From Lentisphaeria bacterium (lineage in GTDB: Bacteria > Verrucomicrobiota > Lentisphaeria > Victivallales > Victivallaceae), in NCBI GenBank assembly GCA_018265615.1, contig JABLYX010000064.1, positions 1-27,972 on the forward strand: a stretch of DNA of 27,972 bases. Direction: 5' to 3'. The translations under genes and the position numbers were made by a program. The notes below the pieces were generated by a model, which was given only the letters and a program-made list of their open reading frames with translations, was not told the DNA's origin and searched no databases. How positions within the stretch are numbered: position 1 is the first letter of the stretch; each line of letters begins with the position of its first letter. Below are positions 1 to 6,972 of this stretch, one piece after another.

Positions 1-1456
1 TCCGGTTCAGGCAGAGCCGGACGGGCAGGGCGCGGAGCATGGTCCGGTCGCGGTCGTCGTCAAGCAGGTTGTTTTCCACCAGGGCCTTGCGATAGATCGA
101 ATTCGGCTCGAAGATGCGGGCCAGCAGATAGGAGACGGCTGAGACGATCATCAGGGGGACGAGCAGGATGTAGCCGCCCGTCACCTCCGCGATGAGGAAG
201 ATCCCCGTCAGCGGCGCGCGCATGACCGCCGTGAATACACCGCACATGCCGACCGCCGCGAAGTTGCCCTCCTGCAGCTCGAACAATCCGGTGAGATTCA
301 CGAGCCGGGCGAACCCGAAGCCGGTGAAGGCCCCGATGAACATTGACGGCGCGAAGATGCCGCCGTCGCCTCCGGAATCGACCGTCAGCACCGACACGAC
401 CACCTTCAGCAGCAGGACGGCTATGAAAACGACGACAAGGATCAGGGTCTCCGACGGAAGCTGTGAGAGCAGCGGCGAGTTGTTCGCGATTTCGGAGAGG
501 TTGCCGTTGAAGAGCTTCTCGATGTAGAGATATCCCTGTCCGCGCAGGGTCGGGAACAGGAAGAGCAGCACGCACAGCAGAGCGCCGCCGACGAACAGCC
601 GGTGCCAGGCGGAACGGAAGCGCGACTTCAGCTTGTCCGCCGTGAAATAGGCGCATTTGATGACATACACGCCGACCAGCGCGCAGATCAGCCCGAGGAG
701 GAAGTAACACGGGACCGCATCGGTTCTCCACGGTTCGGTCACGAATTCAAAGTGGTTGCCCCGGGCGATCATGCGTGAAACCACCGCCGCCACGGCGCTT
801 GACATCATCATCGGAACCAGCGCCGAAACGCTGAATTCCGGCAGCAGCACTTCGGCCGCGAAGAGGACGCCCGTGATCGGGCTGTCGAAAATGGCGGAGA
901 TGGCTGCCGCGGCACCGCACCCGAGCAGCAGGCTGCGGCGGGAGCGGTTCACATTGAGGAAGCTTGCGCTGTTCGCCCCGATCGCGGCGCCGGTGAGCAC
1001 GCTCGGGGCTTCGAGGCCCGCCGACCCGCCGAAGCCGACGGAGAACGCGCTCGAAAGCATATGGCTGACCATCTCGAGCGCCGGGATATTGGTGCGTTTG
1101 CGCGACAGACTCAGGATCAGCGGGCTCAGGCTCTTCGCGTAGCGCGGTCCGCCCATGAAGCGCTGCACGAGAAAGCTCGCGAAGAGGCCGAGCATCGGCA
1201 AACAGAGCAGCAGCGCCAGCCAGACGTACTCATGGAGCTCGTGCGGCTCAGTGAGCCAGATGCCGAACTGCTCGAATTTGGTGACGAGCATGTGGAGCCC
1301 GGCGGCGGCGACCGCCGCGACGCCTCCGATGAGGATCGAGAGGACCACGAGAAAGCTGCGTTCTCCCCATTGCGTCTGCCAGAAACGGGCCGCCCGGAGG
1401 ATTACCCGCCGGTGGAAGCGCAGCAGCTGGCGCGTAAGTTTTATCCGCAGCTTCAA
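1..1456 (-). CDS. ClC-family chloride channel or Cl-/H+ antiporter, 3' end outside window
   Basis: Integral membrane ClC protein moving chloride across the inner membrane. About 485 residues are visible and the C-terminus runs off the left edge. Translation gives many hydrophobic segments. It shows the motif GSAGLEAP, where ClC proteins usually have GREGP, with the gating glutamate kept at about residue 149. A second selectivity motif, GGDGGIFAPSMF, lies near residues 362-373. The first classical motif (GSGIP) is not recognisable; GGPRYAK lies about where it would be. The last visible residues look like the linker into a C-terminal CBS region, which would be in the missing part. No ATG is available at the N-terminus: an in-frame TGA lies upstream, and the best start is TTG at 1456 with GAGG six bases upstream. 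The family call is secure. Whether it is a channel or an exchanger cannot be told. Confidence 0.88.
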   Translation of the reverse strand, partial: MKLRIKLTRQLLRFHRRVILRAARFWQTQWGERSFLVVLSILIGGVAAVAAAGLHMLVTKFEQFGIWLTEPHELHEYVWLALLLCLPMLGLFASFLVQRFMGGPRYAKSLSPLILSLSRKRTNIPALEMVSHMLSSAFSVGFGGSAGLEAPSVLTGAAIGANSASFLNVNRSRRSLLLGCGAAAAISAIFDSPITGVLFAAEVLLPEFSVSALVPMMMSSAVAAVVSRMIARGNHFEFVTEPWRTDAVPCYFLLGLICALVGVYVIKCAYFTADKLKSRFRSAWHRLFVGGALLCVLLFLFPTLRGQGYLYIEKLFNGNLSEIANNSPLLSQLPSETLILVVVFIAVLLLKVVVSVLTVDSGGDGGIFAPSMFIGAFTGFGFARLVNLTGLFELQEGNFAAVGMCGVFTAVMRAPLTGIFLIAEVTGGYILLVPLMIVSAVSYLLARIFEPNSIYRKALVENNLLDDDRDRTMLRALPVRLCLNR

Positions 1457-1496
1457 AACTTTCCTCGATTTGAAAAGAAACAAAAACGATTCGATT

Positions 1497-1525
1497 AATA
1501 TACAGCCTCAAGCAGCCGAATACAA
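1497..1525 (-). promoter_or_regulatory. possible promoter of the ClC gene
   Basis: On the minus strand, TTGTAT (1520-1525) and TATATT (1497-1502) are separated by 17 bases, about 40 bases before the TTG start. The -10 box matches the sigma70 consensus at five of six positions and the -35 box only at three. The terminator of the RRM gene lies just upstream, so the ClC gene should need its own promoter. Confidence 0.35.
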
Positions 1526-1596
1526 TGTTTCATGCCCGTTTCACTTGAAAACTTTGACCCGGTTCTGCTTTTTCCTGCGCCGGCCGGCCGGCGGAA

Positions 1597-1631
1597 GAAA
1601 GAAAAAACCGGCCGGAATCGATTCCGGCCGG
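1597..1631 (-). terminator. Rho-independent terminator of the RRM gene
   Basis: A perfect 24-bp palindrome (1608-1631, arms CCGGCCGGAATC and its complement) is followed on the minus strand by TTTTTTCTTTCTT. It lies 18 bases after the stop codon of the RRM protein. There is no T-run on the plus side, so it works for the minus strand. Confidence 0.88.
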
Positions 1632-1649
1632 CTGCAGAAAGCAGCAGAA

Positions 1650-1961
1650 TTACCAGCGTTCGCCGCCGCCGAAGCCGCCCCGGCGATCTCCGCCGAAGCC
1701 GCCGGTGCGGGGGCGCTCTTCGCGGGGGCGCGCTTCGTTCACGACCGCCTTGCGGCCGCCCATTTCCTGCCCGTTCAATGCGTCGATGGCCTGGCGGGCT
1801 TCGGCGTCATTCGGCATTTCGACGAAACCGAACCCCTTGGAGCGGTTGGTTTCGCGATCAGTGACGATGCGGGCGGTTGCAACTTCGCCGAACGCGGCGA
1901 AAGTTTCCTTGAGTTCGTCACGATCGATGCTGTACGGGAGGTTGCCAACGTAGATGTTCAT
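1650..1961 (-). CDS. RRM-domain RNA-binding protein with Gly/Arg-rich tail
   Basis: Small (103 residues) single-RRM protein expected to bind single-stranded RNA in the cytoplasm. RNP2 (IYVGNLPY, residues 3-10) and RNP1 (KGFGFVEM, residues 42-49) are both intact, with the aromatic residues that stack on RNA. Residues 79-103 form a short tail rich in Arg and Gly (GGFGGDRRGGFGGG), like the cyanobacterial Rbp and plant glycine-rich RNA-binding proteins. The start ATG at 1961 follows an AAGGAAGAAGAGAAG purine tract and puts the RRM directly at the N-terminus; a longer open frame to 2033 adds no recognisable sequence. The gene appears monocistronic, with its own promoter (2253-2281) and terminator. 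In other bacteria such proteins are often cold-induced, but that is not shown here. Confidence 0.92.
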   Translation of the reverse strand: MNIYVGNLPYSIDRDELKETFAAFGEVATARIVTDRETNRSKGFGFVEMPNDAEARQAIDALNGQEMGGRKAVVNEARPREERPRTGGFGGDRRGGFGGGERW

Positions 1962-2246
1962 CTCTTCTCTTCTTCCTTTCTCTGCACTTTTCCCTTTTTC
2001 CGGAATGGCTACCGGACCAAAAATTTTACGCATCTCCCCAGAAGATTTGGTTATCGTTTATCTTTCATCCGGGCCCCGGCGCCGAACCGTTGGAGTGATG
2101 CGAGGTAGATCAGTCGGAAGTCGCGGTCTGGATGGATGGTTCCGCAACCTGCTTCAGAAAAGGAGGGGAAACCGAACTGCACTGTCTGAATTTGAAACTA
2201 TAATACTCGACCCAATCCGCGAAAATTTGTAACTTGCGTATTTTCT
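1962..2246 (-). other. long 5' leader of the RRM gene
   Basis: If transcription starts about seven bases after the -10 box at 2253-2258, the RRM messenger has an untranslated leader of about 285 bases. No convincing gene lies in it on either strand. Long leaders of small RNA-binding protein genes often carry thermosensing or autoregulatory structure. I could not assign it to a known riboswitch or cold-shock element by eye. Confidence 0.45.
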
Positions 2247-2252
2247 GTAATA

Positions 2253-2281
2253 ATTATACCAAAAAATAACCGCGATGTCAA
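2253..2281 (-). promoter_or_regulatory. consensus sigma70 promoter of the RRM gene
   Basis: On the minus strand TTGACA (2276-2281) and TATAAT (2253-2258) are exact consensus hexamers with an exact 17-base spacer, in an AT-rich patch that contrasts with the GC-rich surroundings. It points at the RRM gene. Confidence 0.85.
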
Positions 2282-2423
2282 TAGCCGGACCGAAAATTTT
2301 TCAAAAAAAACGAAGCGGATGGTGAATCTCCGGCCGATTTGAGCTCGCAACATGTATAAATCGGGATCGTTTTTCTGCACCGTGCAGAACCTAGGATTGA
2401 AAAATGCGTATGGAACCGGTTTT
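2282..2423. other. intergenic stretch with short inverted repeats
   Basis: This lies between the stop codon of the secreted protein and the RRM promoter. It holds an inverted repeat (TTCTGC / GCAGAA, about 2373-2389) without a T-run in the minus direction. Nearer the promoter is a weak stem (TCCG / CGGA, 2316-2332) followed on the minus strand, after a short gap, by eight T residues (2303-2310). The latter may be a poor terminator for the secreted-protein gene. I see no gene here. Confidence 0.3.
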
Positions 2424-3125
2424 CTACTGAGGCAGCTTTTTGCCGGTCCAGGGACAGTACCGCCAACTGACGTGGGCAGGCCTGCCGTTGGGGCATTTGC
2501 GCGGAACGTAGAGCGAGTTCAGCGGGAATTCGAATTTCGCCTGGAGTTTCTGTCCGTCTTTCCGGGTGAGCTCGACGAGCATTCCGCCGGGCTGGCAGGG
2601 GTCGATGACCCGCTTCCCGTCGACGGTCTGGTCGTTGAATACGAAGAACTGCAGATTGTCGCCGAGGCTGCCGATGGCGGAGCCCAGTGTGGGAGCGATC
2701 GATTCGATCAGCGTTTTGACCTGGCCGGAGACCGTTCTGTACGGGAGCACGTGGTGCAGCTTGCCGGAGGCATCGACCCGGAAAAACGTCAGGGAGTTCT
2801 GAAGGTAATTCCTGTCGTAGTAGCGGATCGGGCCGACCTGCGGAAAGTCGCCCTGCACGACGGCGACCACCGTGAGCCCTTTCATCGTCCGCTGCGCCCG
2901 CGCCTTTTCCGGCGGGGCCATGTCGTTGTTGCGGTTGATGACGGCCGTCCAGTATTCCGAGGGAATGTACCAGACGAACGCGATGTGGTCCTTGCCGCCC
3001 GATACGTCGAGCAGTGTCTCCTCCACAAGTTCGTCCGGATTGATTTTATCCGCCGGCTTGCGTTCGATCGCGGCGGCCGGAAGAATCATGGCCGCCGCGA
3101 ACAGCATTGTCAAAATATATTTCAT
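2424..3125 (-). CDS. secreted protein of unknown function
   Basis: Translates to 233 residues with a clear Sec signal peptide (MKYILTMLFAAAMILPAAA, likely cleaved before IE at residues 20-21). I do not recognise the family. The mature part is a mixed, soluble sequence without membrane segments. The C-terminus carries KCPNGRP and RYCPWTGKK, which resemble half of a zinc-ribbon or a CPxxGKK-type tail but lack the full set of cysteines. The start at 3125 is chosen because it begins the signal peptide and because the mapped promoter (3147-3175) leaves room for a leader of only about 15 bases carrying AGGAG. An upstream in-frame ATG at 3146 would fall before transcription starts. It follows the DUF6259-type gene by 67 bases but has its own promoter, so it need not be part of that operon. 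Confidence 0.75.
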   Translation of the reverse strand: MKYILTMLFAAAMILPAAAIERKPADKINPDELVEETLLDVSGGKDHIAFVWYIPSEYWTAVINRNNDMAPPEKARAQRTMKGLTVVAVVQGDFPQVGPIRYYDRNYLQNSLTFFRVDASGKLHHVLPYRTVSGQVKTLIESIAPTLGSAIGSLGDNLQFFVFNDQTVDGKRVIDPCQPGGMLVELTRKDGQKLQAKFEFPLNSLYVPRKCPNGRPAHVSWRYCPWTGKKLPQ

Positions 3126-3130
3126 ATGCT

Positions 3131-3175
3131 CCTGCCTCTTTCGCATAGTATAGCGTGAGGCAGGGATTTTTTCAA
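3131..3175 (-). promoter_or_regulatory. promoter with an operator-like inverted repeat
   Basis: On the minus strand TTGAAA (3170-3175) and TATACT (3147-3152) have a 17-base spacer; each box is one base off consensus. An 8-bp perfect inverted repeat, CCTGCCTC (3131-3138) and GAGGCAGG (3157-3164), flanks the -10 box symmetrically. Because one arm lies upstream of the predicted start of transcription, the repeat is more likely a DNA operator than an RNA hairpin. Confidence 0.65.
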
Positions 3176-3192
3176 CTCCGTTTTCCGGAATT

Positions 3193-5202
3193 TTATCGTT
3201 CAAATTCCAGCAGGAGCAGGGAGTCGGGGGGCAGCTCGAAACCGGCTTTGTCCGGCTGGAGCGCGGCGGCCTCGCCTTCTGCGATCCGGTCGAAGCGGCG
3301 GAAACGCGCTCCCGGAACCGTGACAACGCCCTTAGCCGCTTCGCGGCCGGAACAGAGAATCACGCCGGTCCGTCCCGGAGCTTCGAAGACCGAACAGTCG
3401 ACTGCCGGGTTGTCGCATACTGCGCCGAGTGTGTCGCGGAAGCGGCCGTTGAGGATGAGGGCGCGGTTCCGGTCGCGGAACGCATTCGCCTTCGTCAGGT
3501 ACGCCTTGTAATGCGGCGTCTCGTCGATGAGCGCGCGGCAGCGGTAGATTTCGACGTCGCTGCGGAGCCCGAGCCGGACCGCCCGGTTTACGCGCGGCTC
3601 GATGTCCGTGTCGTCGCGGATGCAGCGGTCGGTGATGGTGGTCTCCGGGAACAGGTAGCGCACGAGCTCCGGGTAGTGGTACGGGCTGCCGTCGCTGTAG
3701 ATGTTGTGAAGAAAGTCGACATGCTGGGCGGTCACGTCGTTGAACCATTCGATGCCGAAGCTCATCTCCGGACGGCGGCTCTTCACATGTCCGCGCAGCT
3801 TGCGGACCATCTCCGCCTTGGCGGCGGTCACATCCATGAACGGGACGCGGTGGCCGTGCGACGGGTCGCAGCACGGGCGGGAGATGTAGCCGAGCTGGTC
3901 GAAGAAAACGCCGTCGCAGCCGAGCTCGATCGCTTTGTCCGCGAGGCCTTTCAGGACGTCGAGCCACTCCTCCGTGCCGGGACAGGCGGTCACGAACACC
4001 TTGTTGCCGAACTGGCGGAGCGCCGTTCCGTCGCCGCCGAACGGGTAGACCTCCATATGCTCGCGGCCGGAGGAGAGCTTGACCGAGATCCGCTTGCCGA
4101 CGGTCTCATAGAAGCGGGTCGCGGTATCGATGAGCTGGCCGTTGTAGTAGAGGATCACATGCCCGCCGTTCGCCTGGAAGGCCGCGATCTGTTTCTTCAG
4201 CTCGTCGTGCCCGCCTTCGTCTTCGGCGAAGTCGTACTCGGGGTAGCAGGAATCGTGTCCGCCCGCGTGCCAGCCGAACATGAAAAGCGTGTCGATCCCG
4301 GCTTCGAGTCCGGATTTCAGGATTTTCGGCAGGTCGCGGTAGTGGAAGAGCTGCTTGCCGTACTGGTGGCGCATGATGAGGCGGTGCCAGCCGTTTGAAT
4401 TGAGGATCGACTCCGGCTTCTCCGGTTTCGCCATCCAGCTTTCGCACCATTTGCGGTAGTGGTCGGCGGCGCGATGCCAGTCGCCGGAGACGGGCGCGAG
4501 ACGGTAGCCGGTGATGGAAACGCTCTCGCCGGGGCGCAGGAACGGATACTTCACGAGCCCCGCGTCGATCTCGCTCCTGCGTTTGCGGAGCAAATGCAGC
4601 GTGTTCTGGAAGGTCGGGTCGAAGCTCATGACGGCGAGCGTATTCTCCGGTTCGGCCAGGAAATAGCAGTTCACGGCGACGAGTCCGGGGTAGAGGCAGG
4701 AGAATTCCAGCGCCTTGTTGTCCTGGCCCATGTAGCCGGTGCGCGAGGCTTCGAGCCGGGCCGGAATGTCGGGATAACGGTAGCCGTCGCAGACCTGCCC
4801 GGTCAGGAGCTCCGTCCCTCTGCCGAGCTTCAGGTTTTTCACGAGCGGAAACTGGAACTCCCGCAGAGTCGCGGCCGGGGTGCGGTTTTCGAGCTTCGCG
4901 TCGAAGCAGACTTCTTCACCGTCGAGGCGGACGGCGGCTTCGACGCGGAAATCGAACGTGCCCGCGTCGGTTTCGATCCCGGAATAGCGGATCCGCAGCG
5001 AATCGTTCTCCCGCATGACCGAGATGTTCCGGGCACGTTCGGCGAGCGCCTCCTCCTCCTGCACGATGCCGTGCTCGAAGATGATGCGCCAGAGCGCCCC
5101 GCTCCCGGCCCATTCCCGCCCCGTCGCGAGGTTGCGCAGCGAAACCAGGTTCGCGCGTTCGTCGAACGCGACTTCGACCCGGCCGTTGTTCAGCGTATGC
5201 AT
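3193..5202 (-). CDS. DUF6259-type glycoside-hydrolase-like enzyme, cytosolic
   Basis: A 669-residue protein that looks like a glycoside hydrolase. The N-terminal ~240 residues read as a beta-sandwich, followed by a (beta/alpha)8-like region and a short C-terminal beta domain ending in SLLLLEF. It resembles the DUF6259 proteins common in Lentisphaerae and Planctomycetes; this match is from memory. Candidate catalytic residues are D435 in CDGVFFDQLGY, at a strand end where a clan-D-type nucleophile would sit, and E485 or D489 in FGIEWFND. There is no signal peptide, so the substrate is probably an imported oligosaccharide. The start at 5202 is preferred over ATG 5217: AAAGG lies eight bases before 5202, while 5217 has no ribosome site. 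It is the last gene after iclR and the SDR gene. The substrate cannot be named. Confidence 0.75.
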   Translation of the reverse strand: MHTLNNGRVEVAFDERANLVSLRNLATGREWAGSGALWRIIFEHGIVQEEEALAERARNISVMRENDSLRIRYSGIETDAGTFDFRVEAAVRLDGEEVCFDAKLENRTPAATLREFQFPLVKNLKLGRGTELLTGQVCDGYRYPDIPARLEASRTGYMGQDNKALEFSCLYPGLVAVNCYFLAEPENTLAVMSFDPTFQNTLHLLRKRRSEIDAGLVKYPFLRPGESVSITGYRLAPVSGDWHRAADHYRKWCESWMAKPEKPESILNSNGWHRLIMRHQYGKQLFHYRDLPKILKSGLEAGIDTLFMFGWHAGGHDSCYPEYDFAEDEGGHDELKKQIAAFQANGGHVILYYNGQLIDTATRFYETVGKRISVKLSSGREHMEVYPFGGDGTALRQFGNKVFVTACPGTEEWLDVLKGLADKAIELGCDGVFFDQLGYISRPCCDPSHGHRVPFMDVTAAKAEMVRKLRGHVKSRRPEMSFGIEWFNDVTAQHVDFLHNIYSDGSPYHYPELVRYLFPETTITDRCIRDDTDIEPRVNRAVRLGLRSDVEIYRCRALIDETPHYKAYLTKANAFRDRNRALILNGRFRDTLGAVCDNPAVDCSVFEAPGRTGVILCSGREAAKGVVTVPGARFRRFDRIAEGEAAALQPDKAGFELPPDSLLLLEFER

Positions 5203-5245
5203 GATTCTGCCTTTCATATGATATAAGGAGTTGACTGTTGTGCGA

Positions 5246-5998
5246 TCAATGGAAATACATGCCCCCGTTGACGTCGAGGCAGATGCCGGTCAGGTAGTTG
5301 CCGCCCTCTCCGGCGAGGTAGGCGGCGGCGAGGCCGACGTCGCGGACCTTTCCGAGCCCGAGGGGGACGGTCTCCGCGAGCTTCGCGACGCCTTCCTCGC
5401 CGTGCGTCCGGAAGAGCAGCTCGGTTTCGATGATTCCGGGGGCGATGGCGTTGCAGGTGATGTTGAAGGGCGCTCCGGTGCGGGCGATCGTGCGGGTGAA
5501 GGAGAGGATCCCGCCCTTGGTCGCGGCATAATGGCAGTGCCCGAAGAGGGCGCCGCGGTGGGCGACCATGCTGGTCATGTTGATGATGCGGCCGAAGTTC
5601 CGGTCGCGCATGAGTTCCATGGCGCGCTTTGTGCAGAGGAAGTGGCTCTTGAGGTTGGTTTTCAGGATGAAATCCCAGTCGGCCTCGGAGGTTTCGAAGA
5701 TGTCCTGGGCGCGGGAGGTTCCGGCGTTGTTGACGAGGATGTCGAGCCGTCCGAAGGAGTCGGCGGTGAATGCGAAGAGGCGGTCGACGTCGGCGCTTTC
5801 CGAAACGTCGGCCCGGCATTCGACGGCGTTCCCGCCGGAGGCGCGGATTTCGGAGACGACGGCGGCGGCTTCGGCGGCGCTGCCGCGATAGTTCACGACG
5901 ACGGTTGCGCCCTTTTCGGCGAGGACGAGCGCGATGCCGCGCCCGAGTCCGCGCGAGGCTCCGGTGACGAGGGCGATTTTTCCTTGCAGGTCTTTCAT
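5246..5998 (-). CDS. short-chain dehydrogenase/reductase (FabG-like SDR)
   Basis: A 250-residue classical SDR: NAD(P)-dependent oxidoreductase with a Rossmann fold. It shows the cofactor motif TGASRGLG (residues 12-19), NNAG (90-93), and the catalytic set N115, S143, Y157 and K161 (Y-A-A-T-K). The sequence is FabG-like, but this group also contains sugar and sugar-acid dehydrogenases. The position 12 bases after an IclR regulator and before a glycosidase-like gene argues for sugar or sugar-acid oxidation rather than fatty acid synthesis. The ATG at 5998 has AAAGG eight bases upstream, and the TGA of iclR overlaps that ribosome site, indicating translational coupling. Family call is very secure; the substrate is inferred. 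Confidence 0.92.
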   Translation of the reverse strand: MKDLQGKIALVTGASRGLGRGIALVLAEKGATVVVNYRGSAAEAAAVVSEIRASGGNAVECRADVSESADVDRLFAFTADSFGRLDILVNNAGTSRAQDIFETSEADWDFILKTNLKSHFLCTKRAMELMRDRNFGRIINMTSMVAHRGALFGHCHYAATKGGILSFTRTIARTGAPFNITCNAIAPGIIETELLFRTHGEEGVAKLAETVPLGLGKVRDVGLAAAYLAGEGGNYLTGICLDVNGGMYFH

Positions 5999-6010
5999 AT
6001 GGAATGCCTT

Positions 6011-6766
6011 TCAGCCGACCACGAGCTTCCGGGATTCGGAGAGGCGGGCGGCGAGTTGGGTGATTGCTTCACGACAGCGCTGTGACGCGTCTTCGGGGGC
6101 GTCGGCCTCCCAGTTCGAAGCGACGACGCCGAGGAAGGCGCGGTCGCGGAAGACGGGGCGCGCGTAAACGTGGAAGTTCCCGCAGGCGCTGCGCGGGAGC
6201 TCCGCGGCGCGGGCGGTGCGGATCCGGCCGAGTTCGCGTTTCAGTGCATCGATGTCCGCGGACGCCTCCGGCCACGCGCCGGGCGAGGGCAGCCCCGTCT
6301 CCGCGACGACCGCATCCAGCTCGGGTTCCGGCGCGAATGCGAGCAGTGTGCGCCCGCTGCCGGTGACGTAGAGATCGCGGAACCGCGTCGGCGTCGTATC
6401 GACGTAGAAGCGCGGGTTGAAGTTGTAGTGGCAGAGGATGAAACGGCTGCTGCGGCGGCGGACGGCGAATTGAACCGACTGGCCGAGCTCGCGGGCGCAG
6501 TCGCGGACCACGGCGGAGGCGAAGCGCATGAACCCGTCGTCATAAAGCTTGCCCCCGGCGAGATGGAACGGCACCGGTCCGAGGCGGTAGCCCTTGCGGG
6601 AGCCGGCCTGTTCGAGATACCCGAGTTCAGAGAGGTCGCGCAGGATGCGGACCGCCGTCGGCTGAGAAAGCCCGAGTTCGCCGACCAGCTCGTTCGGCAG
6701 CACCGGATGCGGCTGCATGGCGACGAATTCGAGAACGTCGAATGTTTTCTGCAGGACTTTGATCAT
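6011..6766 (-). CDS. IclR-family transcriptional regulator
   Basis: A 251-residue regulator with an N-terminal winged helix-turn-helix (about residues 5-60; recognition helix around GLSQPTAVRILRDLSELGYL) and a C-terminal IclR effector-binding domain (about 75-250). Family members usually bind small carboxylic or sugar acids and control the neighbouring catabolic genes. It heads the minus-strand operon iclR-SDR-DUF6259 and is divergent from the WbsX/GH99-like gene, the typical arrangement of a local regulator. No Shine-Dalgarno sequence is visible before ATG 6766; the leader is short and AT-rich. A 15-bp palindrome (6768-6782) lies directly before the start codon, which fits autoregulation. 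The effector is not evident from sequence. Confidence 0.93.
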   Translation of the reverse strand: MIKVLQKTFDVLEFVAMQPHPVLPNELVGELGLSQPTAVRILRDLSELGYLEQAGSRKGYRLGPVPFHLAGGKLYDDGFMRFASAVVRDCARELGQSVQFAVRRRSSRFILCHYNFNPRFYVDTTPTRFRDLYVTGSGRTLLAFAPEPELDAVVAETGLPSPGAWPEASADIDALKRELGRIRTARAAELPRSACGNFHVYARPVFRDRAFLGVVASNWEADAPEDASQRCREAITQLAARLSESRKLVVG

Positions 6767-6767
6767 A

Positions 6768-6782
6768 ATTCATAATGTGAAT
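6768..6782. promoter_or_regulatory. IclR-type operator, site 1
   Basis: ATTCATAATGTGAAT is an interrupted palindrome (ATTCA-N5-TGAAT). It lies between the predicted iclR transcription start and its ATG, where bound protein would block iclR transcription. An almost identical copy occurs at 6871-6885. A further half-site, ATTCATAAT in the opposite orientation, is at 6805-6813 over the iclR -10 box. Confidence 0.65.
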
Positions 6783-6804
6783 TTAAATATTTGTTTTATG
6801 ATAT

Positions 6805-6833
6805 ATTATGAATCGAAAGCGATGCGAAGTCAA
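6805..6833 (-). promoter_or_regulatory. predicted iclR operon promoter
   Basis: On the minus strand TTGACT (6828-6833) and CATAAT (6805-6810) are spaced by 17 bases, each one mismatch from consensus. The start of transcription would be near 6798, giving a leader of about 30 bases. Confidence 0.6.
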
Positions 6834-6870
6834 TGCCTGTTGCGGATGAAATCCAATGGATTTTTATTCG

Positions 6871-6885
6871 ATTCATATTGTGAAT
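6871..6885. promoter_or_regulatory. IclR-type operator, site 2
   Basis: ATTCATATTGTGAAT differs from site 1 (6768-6782) at one position. It lies about 70 bases upstream of the predicted start of the divergent WbsX/GH99-like gene, a position more typical of activation or looping than of simple blocking. The two sites are 103 bp apart, close to ten helical turns. Confidence 0.65.
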
Positions 6886-6916
6886 GATAAAAACGAAGAT
6901 TTGGCGGAGGCGGGGA

Positions 6917-6944
6917 TTGCATTCGCGAATTAACTTGTTATCTT
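6917..6944 (+). promoter_or_regulatory. predicted promoter of the WbsX/GH99-like gene
   Basis: TTGCAT (6917-6922) and TATCTT (6939-6944) have a 16-base spacer; TGT before the -10 box gives an extended -10. The same pair of hexamers with the same spacing, followed by similar AG-rich sequence, is found at 20827-20854. Confidence 0.45.
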
Positions 6945-6972
6945 AGAAGAAAACTACGAATCGGGGGATGCT

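Noticed and set aside
2198..2204. TATAAT on the plus strand upstream of the RRM region
   Set aside because: No matching -35 box at a suitable distance and no plausible plus-strand gene downstream.
3131..3172. Inverted repeat followed by TTTTTT read as a plus-strand terminator
   Set aside because: No plus-strand gene ends nearby, and the repeat surrounds a good minus-strand promoter, so an operator or chance palindrome fits better.
5202..5217. ATG 5217 as start of the DUF6259-type gene
   Set aside because: Its upstream sequence reads ACTCCTTATATC with no ribosome site, whereas ATG 5202 has AAAGG at a suitable distance.
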